64,000 nt of DNA from a virus (IMGVR_UViG_3300008954_000003:62001-126000); one strand, 5' to 3'. Positions 53,496 through 61,260 are shown, counted from the first letter of the stretch. A program made the numbers and translations. Notes: generated by a model not told the origin, from the sequence alone.

Positions 53496-53635
53496 TGGCC
53501 AGCAAGAAAAACTCTTCAAAGAGGAGTGAAACGAAAAGTAAAAAGACAAGACAGGGCAATGGAAAATTTTCCAAATACGCCCACAATAAGAAGAGCAAGC
53601 TATATAAAAAGAGGTATAAGGGACAAGGCAAATAA
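53495..53635 (+). CDS. 46-residue basic peptide
   Basis: A short frame opening one base into the ligase stop with AAGGAGG seven bases upstream. The product, MASKKNSSKRSETK... to YKKRYKGQGK, is very basic and its RQGNGKFSKY...KKRYKGQG pattern recurs in small phage proteins I have seen without function. A nucleic-acid or ribosome association is a guess. Confidence 0.6.
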   Translation: MASKKNSSKRSETKSKKTRQGNGKFSKYAHNKKSKLYKKRYKGQGK

Positions 53636-53657
53636 ATGTATACCCCAAGGAGAAGCC

Positions 53658-54131
53658 ATGAGTGAGGATTATATTTGGGACGACGGTTATGAGGAAATGG
53701 ACGATGACGAATATGAAGAATGGCTTCTCGGTTACGATGAGGACTTGGAGCGACAAAATCTTGTTTTTGTCTATGGTTCTTTGATGAGCGGGATGGGAAA
53801 CCATGGCCTTATGGAACATGAAGAAGCAAAATTTGTTGAAGAAACTTTTACAAAAGACAATTTCATTATGAAGGATCTTGGTTACTTCCCAGCAGCAAGC
53901 AAAGACAAGTCTGGTGTTCCAATAAAAGGTGAAGTTTACGATGTCGATATCGAAGCGATGATTTCTCTTGATCAGCTTGAAGGGCATCCAAATTTTTATG
54001 AAAGAATCAAGGTGCCCCTTGAAAACAATATGGAAGCTTGGATGTATCTTGTTCCAAGAGATCGGATTATGGGAATTAAAATTGAATCTGGTGACTGGCG
54101 ACAATATGCCAAAGAAAGAGGACTTAAATGA
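53658..54131 (+). CDS. Gamma-glutamylcyclotransferase-like (AIG2/GGCT fold) protein
   Basis: Start set at ATG 53658 after AAGGAGAAG (157 residues). The GGCT fold is indicated by LVFVYGSLMSGMGNHGLM near 35-52 (substrate loop YGSL) and LDQLEGHPNFYERIKV near 110. Members cyclise gamma-glutamyl amines or act on modified peptides. An acidic N-terminal tail of 30 residues is extra. The gene directly precedes the GC-rich island. Confidence 0.75.
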   Translation: MSEDYIWDDGYEEMDDDEYEEWLLGYDEDLERQNLVFVYGSLMSGMGNHGLMEHEEAKFVEETFTKDNFIMKDLGYFPAASKDKSGVPIKGEVYDVDIEAMISLDQLEGHPNFYERIKVPLENNMEAWMYLVPRDRIMGIKIESGDWRQYAKERGLK

Positions 54132-54373
54132 AGAATGATATTGAAATGTTGAACCTCGCCGACGCCCTTGACCGGGCGCAGGCTGAGATCGCGAAGTTGC
54201 GCGTCATCGAGGCGGCAAACCGGCGCTGGCGACAGCAGGTTATCAGCGCCTGTAATGACGACGAGCCCTGCCGCCACTTTGGCGGCGAACTGCACGCTGA
54301 CGGCACCTGCTATGTGTGCGGTCGCGTTCCGCCGACTGCGGCAGACGCCACGCTGGAGGCCCGAGATGACTAG
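54128..54373 (+). CDS. Small protein opening the GC-rich island
   Basis: An 81-residue protein: helical start then HFGGELHADGTCYVCGRVP, a Cys/His cluster. The first about 30 bases look like phage AT-rich sequence and the composition turns GC-rich near 54150. It ends in EARDD and overlaps the next gene. Function unknown. Confidence 0.6.
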   Translation: MKNDIEMLNLADALDRAQAEIAKLRVIEAANRRWRQQVISACNDDEPCRHFGGELHADGTCYVCGRVPPTAADATLEARDD

Positions 54374-54851
54374 CAAACTGACACGTCAGATCGAAACCAC
54401 CGCCCAGCAGACCCCGTGTCCCGCTGCCGTGGAATGGCTCGGCCGACGCCGGAGTCCCACACGGGCGTGGCGCGACTGCCAGCGCGGCGACTGGATGCTG
54501 TGGCTGCTCGGTCATTCTGGCGGTGACCACCGGACACTGGTGCTGGCCGCGTGCGACTGCGCGGAGCTGGCGCTGGTGCATGTACCGGAGGGTGAGGAAC
54601 GACCGAGGCGAGCGATCGAGACTGCCAGGGCGTGGGCTCGCGGTGACGACGGGGTGTCACTGCGGGATGTGCGGGCAGCCTATGCCGCCGCCTATGCCGC
54701 CGCCGATGCCGCCTATGCCGCCGCCGATGCCGCCTATGCCGCCGCCTATGCCGCCGATGCCGCCGCCGCCGCCCGCGCAGAGACGCACGCCCAGTGCGCC
54801 GACATCGTGCGCCGGCATTTTCCCGACCCGCCTGCGCTGGGAGGTGAGTGA
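54366..54851 (+). CDS. Alanine-rich Imm5-like protein
   Basis: Start set at ATG 54366 after GGAGG (161 residues). GDWMLWLLGHSG, TLVLAACDCAELALVHVPEGE and RPRRAIETARAWARG, then an Ala-rich helix of repeated AAYAAAD units, match an Imm5-like family I recall from high-GC bacteria and phages. The name comes from presumed toxin immunity; the actual role is unproven. Base composition is far above the surrounding genes. Confidence 0.65.
   Translation: MTSKLTRQIETTAQQTPCPAAVEWLGRRRSPTRAWRDCQRGDWMLWLLGHSGGDHRTLVLAACDCAELALVHVPEGEERPRRAIETARAWARGDDGVSLRDVRAAYAAAYAAADAAYAAADAAYAAAYAADAAAAARAETHAQCADIVRRHFPDPPALGGE
54680..54775 (+). repeat. Alanine-codon repeat (GCC/GAT/TAT triplets)
   Basis: Imperfect repetition of GCCTATGCCGCC and GCCGATGCCGCC units that code AAY/AAD helical repeats in the Imm5-like gene. 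Confidence 0.8.
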
Positions 54852-55084
54852 TGGGTGAGCACCCACGATGCCCGCGCTGCGGTGGTCCTGTCGTCTCGGC
54901 CATGATGACCAGCAATGCCATCGAGGCAGACGGCAGCAAGCTGAAATACCCCTATCGAAACCGCACGCTGTACTACGCACCCGCCGCCTTGTCGGTCTAC
55001 TGCTGCAACGCTGATTGCAACTACGATGCGCCGCTGGCGTCCATCCCATACCCGCCACGGGAGGCCCGAGATGAAACCGACTGA
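54851..55084 (+). CDS. Small zinc-ribbon protein in GC-rich island
   Basis: ATG overlaps the preceding stop (TGATG). The 77-residue product has CPRCGG near the start and CCNADC later, a four-Cys zinc ribbon, and ends PPREARDETD. Its end overlaps the next start in the same way as at the first island gene. Function unknown. Confidence 0.6.
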   Translation: MGEHPRCPRCGGPVVSAMMTSNAIEADGSKLKYPYRNRTLYYAPAALSVYCCNADCNYDAPLASIPYPPREARDETD

Positions 55085-55232
55085 GATCGAGCAGATGGAC
55101 ATCGTTGAGCGACTCTTGGAGCCAACCAAATGCTCCGCAGCACGGTGCGAGAATCTCATGGACGCAGCCCACGAAGCCATCGTCCGCACACTCGACCCAG
55201 AAAAACAAAAGGAACAAAATGAAAAAGAATAG
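55071..55232 (+). CDS. Small helical protein crossing the island's right edge
   Basis: A 53-residue protein after GGAGG (shared junction). The first 40 residues are GC-rich coding; the last ten (EKQKEQNEKE) are AT-rich and carry the ribosome site of the exonuclease gene. The island border therefore lies inside this gene, near 55200. Confidence 0.55.
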   Translation: MKPTEIEQMDIVERLLEPTKCSAARCENLMDAAHEAIVRTLDPEKQKEQNEKE

Positions 55233-56193
55233 AGTACTGATTATAGATGGCCTCAATAGCTACTACAGATCACTTATTGTAAATCCCACACTCACCCCCA
55301 ACGGCTTACCTGTCGGGGGTGTTGTTGGTTTTTTAAAAACAATGCAAGTCTTTTTAAGAGAGATACGACCAGACCATATTATTGTTTGTTGGGATGGCCC
55401 CGGAGGGTCACAGAAACGACGAGCAATGAGCAGTGGTTATAAAGAGGGCCGCAAACCAATGCGGTTTAACAGAAGAGAAGTCCAGCTAACACCTGAACAG
55501 GAAGATGAAAACAAACTGTGGCAGCAGACACACCTTATTGAATACCTGAGTAACATGCCACTGACACAGTTCATCTTTGATGGTATCGAAGCTGATGATA
55601 TCATTGCATCTGTTATAAAAGAGTATCCCGGATGGGAAAAAGTTATTGTGTCAAGCGACAAAGATTTTTTCCAGTTGGCCGATGAAGAGACAATCATTTA
55701 CCGCCCTATTCAAAAGAAGTTTGTCTCAAGAAAAACTCTTGTTGAAGATTTTAAAATTCACCCAACAAACTTTGCATTGGCAAAGGCGATTGTTGGCGAT
55801 AAGAGCGATAATGTTGAGGGTATCCGTGGGGCAGGGTTCACAACCCTTGCAAAGAAGATCCCCCTCTTCATCGAAGAGGACACAAAGACAATCACAGACA
55901 TTGTTCAGTTTTGCAAGGACTATGAAGGCAAGCTGAAACTCTTTGATAAGATTGTTGAACAGGAAGAGAAAATCAAAGAGAACTATAAGATTGTGCAGTT
56001 ATATTCACCTCTTGTATCTGGTGGGGTGAGAATGAAAATCAGAAATTTGCTGTCAAAGTATCCGTTCGATCTTAACAAGACACAAATTACAAAAATGATG
56101 ATCCTTGACGGGATCGCCCAGTACAACTGGACAGGCATGTTCGCAAATTTGCAAAACATTTCATACAACAAGACACCATTCAGATCGTCTTGA
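55219..56193 (+). CDS. 5'-3' exonuclease / flap nuclease (T4 RNase H-like)
   Basis: Start set at ATG 55219 after AAAGGAAC (324 residues). The FEN-type acidic sites are visible: IIDGLNS near the start, IVCWDG near 52, DGIEADDIIAS near 112-122, and VIVSSDKDFFQL near 136, VGDKSDNVEG near 195. It would remove RNA primers and flaps with the ligase. Its stop lies within the -35 box of the helicase promoter. Confidence 0.85.
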   Translation: MKKNRVLIIDGLNSYYRSLIVNPTLTPNGLPVGGVVGFLKTMQVFLREIRPDHIIVCWDGPGGSQKRRAMSSGYKEGRKPMRFNRREVQLTPEQEDENKLWQQTHLIEYLSNMPLTQFIFDGIEADDIIASVIKEYPGWEKVIVSSDKDFFQLADEETIIYRPIQKKFVSRKTLVEDFKIHPTNFALAKAIVGDKSDNVEGIRGAGFTTLAKKIPLFIEEDTKTITDIVQFCKDYEGKLKLFDKIVEQEEKIKENYKIVQLYSPLVSGGVRMKIRNLLSKYPFDLNKTQITKMMILDGIAQYNWTGMFANLQNISYNKTPFRSS

Positions 56194-56218
56194 CTAGAAC
56201 ACTCAGATTCAGTATAAT
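56190..56218 (+). promoter_or_regulatory. Host-type sigma-70 promoter for the helicase
   Basis: TTGACT (56190-56195), 17-base spacer, TATAAT (56213-56218), ending 23 bases before the helicase ATG, with AGGAGGGAG between them. Confidence 0.85.
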
Positions 56219-56241
56219 ATCCAACACACAGGAGGGAGATA

Positions 56242-57627
56242 ATGGACTTCGACCAAAAGGTTGATTTTTCACGTTTTGGAAAGCTCTTTCAAGAGAAGCT
56301 TGTTCACATTATGTATCAGGATCGCCCTTTTTGCGATCAATTTCGAGAGGTTCTTGATGTTAACTTTCTTGAACTGAAACATCTGCAAGTTTTTGTTTTG
56401 AAACTGCTCGATTATAAAGACAAATATAGCACACACCCGTCAGATTCAGCAATGATCACGATGTTGCGTGCAGATCTTGACGATGAAAACGAAGCAACAC
56501 AAAAAATGGTGCGTGAATATTTTGCGAGATGCCTTGCGAACAAGGCGATTGAAGATGAAATGTTCATCAAAGAGACGGCGCTTGACTTTTGCAAGAAGCA
56601 GAAGCTCAAGACTGCCCTCATAAAGTCCGCACAATTGCTTCAGAAGGCTTCGTTTGATGAAATCAGTTCCCTCATCGGGGAAGCACTCAAACTCGGCATG
56701 AACAACGATATAGGCTATGATTACATCAAAGACTTTGAGCAGAGATATATGATGAAGTCGAGAAACCCCATCACAACAGGCTGGGATCTTGTTGATAAGC
56801 TGACAAAGGGTGGTCATGGCAAGGGAGAACTTGGCGTTGTCATTGCTCCAACAGGAGCAGGTAAATCTATGGCCCTTGTTCATCTTGGTGCCGCTGCATT
56901 GAAGGCGGGCAAATCCATTGTTCATTATACAATGGAACTCAGTGAAACTGTTATCGGAACACGTTACGATGCGTGTTTGACAAACTATTCTTTGAAAGAT
57001 TTGTTTACATTTAAAGAAGATGTGTTCGATGAAGTTAAGAAGTACAAAGACAAGCTTATTATCAAGGAATATCCAACAAAGAAGGCGACAACAGCAACGT
57101 TGAGAAATCATCTTGAAAAACTCAAGAATATCAACCACGATGTTGATCTTGTCATTGTTGATTATGGCGATCTGTTAAGACCGATCAAGGTGTACCGTGA
57201 AAAACGCATGGAACTTGAGACAATCTATGAGGATTTGAGAGGCATCGCACAGGAACTTGAGTGCCCTGTGTGGACGGCTTCACAGACAAACAGATCCGGC
57301 CTCAATGCTGAAGTTATTACAATGGAAAGCATTGCAGAAGCATTTAGCAAGTGTTATGTTGCCGATCTTATTCTCACACTGTCGAGAACAATTGAAGATA
57401 AGAACGCCAATGGTGGTCGTGTTTTCATTGCGAAAAATCGTAACGGTCCTGATGGCTTGGTGTATCCTGTTTTCATGGACACAGCCTCAATTAGGATTGA
57501 GGTTCTTGAACCAACAGGTGAAACAGTTGAAGACATAAAAGAGAATGCTTTGAAGAAACAAAAGAATCGTATCAAAGAATTATATAAAGATTTCAAAAAG
57601 AATGGAGGTGATAAGGATGAAGAGTGA
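56242..57627 (+). CDS. Replicative DNA helicase (DnaB/gp41-type)
   Basis: A 461-residue protein. The RecA-like motor has Walker A APTGAGKSM (about 202-210), a MELSE motif near 232, Walker B LVIVDYGDLL near 308-317, and a Q-type TASQTNR near 348. The N-terminal 160 residues are helical, as in hexameric helicases. It would unwind the fork and pair with the primase at 11124. Confidence 0.9.
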   Translation: MDFDQKVDFSRFGKLFQEKLVHIMYQDRPFCDQFREVLDVNFLELKHLQVFVLKLLDYKDKYSTHPSDSAMITMLRADLDDENEATQKMVREYFARCLANKAIEDEMFIKETALDFCKKQKLKTALIKSAQLLQKASFDEISSLIGEALKLGMNNDIGYDYIKDFEQRYMMKSRNPITTGWDLVDKLTKGGHGKGELGVVIAPTGAGKSMALVHLGAAALKAGKSIVHYTMELSETVIGTRYDACLTNYSLKDLFTFKEDVFDEVKKYKDKLIIKEYPTKKATTATLRNHLEKLKNINHDVDLVIVDYGDLLRPIKVYREKRMELETIYEDLRGIAQELECPVWTASQTNRSGLNAEVITMESIAEAFSKCYVADLILTLSRTIEDKNANGGRVFIAKNRNGPDGLVYPVFMDTASIRIEVLEPTGETVEDIKENALKKQKNRIKELYKDFKKNGGDKDEE

Positions 57628-57844
57628 TTATGTTGTGCCAGTGTTTCTTGTGCTGTTTATTAGTGCGATACTTATTGGAAGCGGGTTCCTCATAAAAAGA
57701 GATGCGGATTGGTCCGTTAAGTGTGCAGAAATATGTATGCCAGATCCCCACACTAAGATAAACTTCAGCGAAGTAAAGCACTGTGTTTGTTTTAAGGATG
57801 GCGTCTGGCATCCAAAAGATTGGTTGGGGGGTGAAAATGAGTGA
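57617..57844 (+). CDS. Small membrane protein with Cys-rich outer domain
   Basis: Start set at ATG 57617 after GGAGGTGAT, inside the helicase end. About 75 residues: one N-terminal membrane segment (VPVFLVLFISAILIGSGFL) and a short soluble part with CAEIC and HCVCF, possibly disulphide-linked in the periplasm. Function unknown. Confidence 0.55.
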   Translation: MKSDYVVPVFLVLFISAILIGSGFLIKRDADWSVKCAEICMPDPHTKINFSEVKHCVCFKDGVWHPKDWLGGENE

Positions 57845-58190
57845 CAAGAAGGATATCATTGTGGACCTCAAAGCGGTTGCCAGACAACAACGGTATTTTT
57901 CCAAGAAAGAGAAGATATGGACAGCGGTTGTTTGTGATGATGCTGTGTCTGAAATTGAAAGACTCAAAAAAGAGGTCAAAAGACTTCAAGGTGTTGTAGA
58001 TGTGCTTGAACGCGAAAGCGCGTTTAAAATAAAACTGAGAGGTGTAAGAAGGTTGGAGTTTAGTTCTGTCGGCGACGAGTTTAAAGTCGATCCAATGTAC
58101 TTTGGCAGTTGCCCTGTTTGTATGTCTGTTCCGACACCAACAGCTTCGCTTTGTAAGGATTGCGAAAAGGATATTGCAAATGAGTATTAA
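57837..58190 (+). CDS. Coiled-coil protein with C-terminal zinc ribbon
   Basis: Start at ATG 57837 within the preceding gene's end (117 residues). A helix (about 35-62) precedes a zinc-ribbon CPVC...CKDC at the C-terminus. Small DNA-binding or regulatory protein is a guess. Confidence 0.55.
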   Translation: MSDKKDIIVDLKAVARQQRYFSKKEKIWTAVVCDDAVSEIERLKKEVKRLQGVVDVLERESAFKIKLRGVRRLEFSSVGDEFKVDPMYFGSCPVCMSVPTPTASLCKDCEKDIANEY

Positions 58191-58362
58191 AAAATTGATT
58201 ATATTTGCGGCACTGTTGTTGTTCTCTTGTTCATCGGCACCTGTTGCCTCTGCGAAGGGCTGTTGTTCACATCATGGTGGTATCGTTGGCTGCTCTTTTG
58301 GGAAGTTCAAGTGTTATGACGGGACGTATAGTATGACTTGCAAATGTGGAGATAAAAAATGA
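58180..58362 (+). CDS. Small secreted Cys-rich peptide (GCCSHHGG family)
   Basis: Start at ATG 58180 (60 residues). A hydrophobic signal (LIIFAALLLFSC) with a possible lipobox or a cleavage site after ASA is followed by KGCCSHHGGIVGC and further Cys. I recognise GCCSHHGG from small secreted bacterial and phage proteins of unknown function. Confidence 0.6.
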   Translation: MSIKKLIIFAALLLFSCSSAPVASAKGCCSHHGGIVGCSFGKFKCYDGTYSMTCKCGDKK

Positions 58363-58478
58363 ATCTTAAAAAAACATACGTTTATAGAACGGCAATGACA
58401 TTGATATGGAGAGCTGCGTATCGTACATATTGCTGGGCTGAAGATAGAAGGCCGGCAGGAGGGTGGTTGAATGACTAA
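58359..58478 (+). CDS. 39-residue peptide
   Basis: ATG overlaps the preceding stop and the frame ends eight bases inside the next gene, so it exactly fills the gap. Product MNLKKTYVYRTAM...CWAEDRRPAGG with an aromatic helix. Translation is likely by coupling; function unknown. Confidence 0.45.
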   Translation: MNLKKTYVYRTAMTLIWRAAYRTYCWAEDRRPAGGWLND

Positions 58479-58755
58479 GCTTGTAAGAGATAAAATACCA
58501 GACTTATTCCCAGGGGGACAGTATCATACTGCGGACGATGCAGAGTTTAGACAGCGACTCATCGACAAAGTGAAGGAAGAAGTTCAAGAGTTTGAAGAGA
58601 ATCCTTGTCTTGAGGAAGCCGCTGATATATATGAAGTTTTTATGGCAATGATAAGAGCGCACAATATGTTTTTGTCAGATGTTATTTTTGAGGCGCATAA
58701 AAAGAAATTAAGTAGGGGCGGCTTTAATAAAAAAGCTGTATGGGTGAAAGAATGA
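58471..58755 (+). CDS. MazG-like all-alpha NTP pyrophosphohydrolase
   Basis: A 94-residue protein with KLVRDKIPDLF, ADDAEFRQRLIDKVKEEVQEFEE and EEAADIYEVFMAM, the EExxE/ExxD metal-binding pattern of MazG/phosphoribosyl-ATP pyrophosphatase-type enzymes. Phage MazG proteins may lower (p)ppGpp or clean the nucleotide pool. Preceded by GGAGGG. Confidence 0.75.
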   Translation: MTKLVRDKIPDLFPGGQYHTADDAEFRQRLIDKVKEEVQEFEENPCLEEAADIYEVFMAMIRAHNMFLSDVIFEAHKKKLSRGGFNKKAVWVKE

Positions 58756-59177
58756 ATATTGGAATAACAGGAAGTAGAAAAGAACCAACAGAAAAACAAC
58801 AACAGGTTCTCAAAGAAAAGCTGAAAGAGGTTTGCCCCGATTGGATTCACCACGGTGATTGTCTTGGCGCAGATCGAATGGCTCATGATATTGCAGTGAG
58901 GTTTGGGATAAAGACGCACATTCATCCCCCAACTAATGGAAAATATAGAGCCTTCTGCAAGGGAGATCAAAAAGAAAAGAGATATGATTATCTTGTTAGG
59001 GATCAAAACATCGTTAACAGAAGCGAAATGCTGATCGCAATCCCATCCCATCCAGAAACTTTGCGAAGTGGCACCTGGGCAACGGTACGAAGGGCAAGAA
59101 AAAAGGGTATAGAGATCCATATAATATGGACAGATGGTAACATCACAATCGAAGGAGAACAAGATGAACAAAGTTGA
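58752..59177 (+). CDS. SLOG-type nucleotide-binding Rossmann protein
   Basis: Start at ATG 58752 overlapping the MazG stop (141 residues). GITGSRKEPTEKQ, HHGDCLGADRMAHDIA and RSGTWATVRRARKKGIEIHII have the SLOG/DprA-LOG pattern (GxxGSR start, GG/S-GT loop). Members sense or process nucleotides. Its pairing with a MazG-like gene suggests nucleotide metabolism. Confidence 0.7.
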   Translation: MNIGITGSRKEPTEKQQQVLKEKLKEVCPDWIHHGDCLGADRMAHDIAVRFGIKTHIHPPTNGKYRAFCKGDQKEKRYDYLVRDQNIVNRSEMLIAIPSHPETLRSGTWATVRRARKKGIEIHIIWTDGNITIEGEQDEQS

Positions 59178-59373
59178 ATGCGGGCCGACTCATTATGAGG
59201 GCTGCTCTTGTCATGAGAAGGAAAGAAACGACAAGATTGAAAGCCTTGAGGCAAAGAGGGCCATATTAGAAACTCAACTTGAGAAGCTAACCTTGCAGCT
59301 TCAAACACAATGGGCAAGAACACAGGTTCTTGAAAGAGAGATCGAAAGGTTACAACAAGGAGAAACAAACTAA
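59164..59373 (+). CDS. Small coiled-coil protein with Cys/His start
   Basis: Start at ATG 59164 after GAAGGAG (69 residues). CGPTHYEGCSCHEKE is followed by a long coiled coil. Stop abuts the ribonucleotide reductase gene. Function unknown. Confidence 0.5.
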   Translation: MNKVECGPTHYEGCSCHEKERNDKIESLEAKRAILETQLEKLTLQLQTQWARTQVLEREIERLQQGETN

Positions 59374-61230
59374 ATGGATATTGCAAGCAAAATTTTATCA
59401 GACATAACCGTGCATATGAAGTACGCCAAGTACATTGACGCGATCAATCGTCGTGAAGTTTGGGAAGAACTTGTTGCACGCAATAAATCGATGCACCTCA
59501 AAAAATATCCGACCCAAAAATTTGAGATTTTGAAAAATTATAAATTGGTTGAACAAAAGAAGGTTCTGCCATCGATGAGAAGCTTGCAGTTTGGCGGGAA
59601 ACCTATCGAAATCAATCCAAGCAGGATTTTTAACTGTGCTTATTTGCCAATGGATCACCAACTGGCCTTTTGTGAAGTAATGTTCCTTCTTTTGGGGGGA
59701 ACAGGGGTTGGTTATTCTGTTCAACGACACCATGTTGAGAAATTGCCCGAAATTCGCAAACCAAGCGAAAAAAGAACACGGCGATATCTCATCGCTGACT
59801 CAATTGAGGGCTGGGCAGATGCGATTAAGGTTTTGACCAATTCTTACTTCAAGGGTGGCTCAAAGATTCGCTTTGATTATAGTGATATCCGCTCAAAAGG
59901 CGCAAGACTGGTCACAACAGGTGGAAAGGCCCCTGGCCCACAACCGCTAAAGGAGTGCCTTGTCAAATTGGACGGAATGCTCTCTCAAAAGGAGGAGGGT
60001 GATAAATTGACCCCAATTGAGGTTCATGACATGGTTTGCTATATTGCAGATGCGGTGCTTGCCGGCGGAATCCGTAGAGCAGCACTAATTTCACTATTTT
60101 CAGCAGATGACAATGAAATGCTTGCTTGCAAGACAGGTGCATGGTGGGAAAAGAACCCTCAAAGAGGTCGTGCCAACAATTCTGTTGTTTTATTGAGACA
60201 CCTCATAACAAGGGAGTTTTTCTTTGATTTGTGGGATCGTGTCAAAGCATCAGGTTGTGGAGAACCAGGGTTTTATTTCAGCAATGATAAAGACTGGCTT
60301 TGCAATCCATGTGCAGAGATTTCACTAAGGCCAAATCAGTTTTGTAACCTTGTTGAGGTTAACGTATCAGATGTTCAGTCTCAGGAGGAGCTTAACGAAA
60401 GAGCAAGAGCAGCAGCATTTATTGCAACATTGCAGGCTGGATATACAGACTTTCATTATCTGCGTGATGTATGGCGTCGAACAACAGAGAAAGATGCCCT
60501 TATCGGTGTCAGCATGACAGGCATTGCATCTGGAGGGGTTTTGACACTTGATCTAAAGCAAGCTGCAAAAATTGTTGTCGAAGAAAATAAGCGCGTTGCA
60601 GATTTAATCGGAATTAAGCCGGCTGCAAGAACAACGTGTGTTAAGCCTGCGGGAACAACGAGCCTTGTGCTTGGAACCAGTTCAGGTATCCATGCTTGGC
60701 ATGATATGTACTACGTTCGTAGGACCAGGGTGGGTAAAGGGGAGGCTATATACAAGTACCTCGCAAAGAATCACCCTGAGCTTGTTGAAGACGAATACTT
60801 CAGACCACACGACACTGCAATCATTTCAGTGCCACAAAAAGCACCGGAAGGGGCAATTCTAAGATCAGAAAGCGCCTTGCAGCTTCTCAAGAGGGTCGCA
60901 AAGGTTAGCCAGGAATGGATCAAGGGAGGGCACAACAAGGGCCAAAACTCTCACAATGTATCTGCAACTATTTCCGTGAAAGATGCTGAGTGGGCCGATG
61001 TTGGTGAGTGGATGTGGGAAAACAGAAAGGTTTATAATGGCTTGGCAGTTCTTCCATACTCTGATCACACATATACCCAAGCACCTTTTGAATCTTGTTC
61101 AAAAGAAAGGTATGAAGCTCTTATGGCTTCTTTGACAAAAGTGGACCTCTTGAAGGTCGTTGAGGAAGAAGACAATACAGATCTTCAGGGCGAACTTGCA
61201 TGTTCAAGTGGACAGTGCGATTTGGTGTGA
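59374..61230 (+). CDS. nrdJ: Class II (adenosylcobalamin-dependent) ribonucleotide reductase
   Basis: A 618-residue protein of the monomeric RTPR type. It shows FNCAYL with redox Cys88, the core motif CNPCAEI (310-316), CNLVEVN with Cys324, KPAGTTSLVLGTSSGIHAW near 440, and a C-terminal CSSGQC swing arm (about 611-616). Shorter than bacterial RTPR. It makes deoxynucleotides without oxygen but needs B12 from the host. No separate small subunit is present, as expected. Confidence 0.9.
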   Translation: MDIASKILSDITVHMKYAKYIDAINRREVWEELVARNKSMHLKKYPTQKFEILKNYKLVEQKKVLPSMRSLQFGGKPIEINPSRIFNCAYLPMDHQLAFCEVMFLLLGGTGVGYSVQRHHVEKLPEIRKPSEKRTRRYLIADSIEGWADAIKVLTNSYFKGGSKIRFDYSDIRSKGARLVTTGGKAPGPQPLKECLVKLDGMLSQKEEGDKLTPIEVHDMVCYIADAVLAGGIRRAALISLFSADDNEMLACKTGAWWEKNPQRGRANNSVVLLRHLITREFFFDLWDRVKASGCGEPGFYFSNDKDWLCNPCAEISLRPNQFCNLVEVNVSDVQSQEELNERARAAAFIATLQAGYTDFHYLRDVWRRTTEKDALIGVSMTGIASGGVLTLDLKQAAKIVVEENKRVADLIGIKPAARTTCVKPAGTTSLVLGTSSGIHAWHDMYYVRRTRVGKGEAIYKYLAKNHPELVEDEYFRPHDTAIISVPQKAPEGAILRSESALQLLKRVAKVSQEWIKGGHNKGQNSHNVSATISVKDAEWADVGEWMWENRKVYNGLAVLPYSDHTYTQAPFESCSKERYEALMASLTKVDLLKVVEEEDNTDLQGELACSSGQCDLV

Positions 61231-61237
61231 CATTTGA

Positions 61238-61245
61238 CTATTTAT
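61238..61245 (+). promoter_or_regulatory. Candidate late promoter CTATTTAT before coiled-coil membrane protein
   Basis: Exact CTATTTAT just after the nrdJ stop, 15 bases before ATG 61261, with TTGGAGAA as ribosome site. It is the only copy far from the virion genes. Confidence 0.5.
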
Positions 61246-61260
61246 ATTGGAGAACACACC

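Noticed and set aside
53382-54104. 240-codon open frame on the - strand
   Set aside because: It runs antisense to the ligase end and the GGCT-like gene, has no ribosome site and encodes a composition typical of shadow frames.
54370-55256. Long open frames on the - strand and in other + frames in the GC-rich island
   Set aside because: High GC content removes stop codons and creates long spurious frames rich in His/Arg or Met/Pro repeats. The chosen frames have ribosome sites and stop/start overlaps.
56446-57138. 230-codon open frame on the - strand
   Set aside because: Antisense to the helicase, whose motifs are clear; no start signal.
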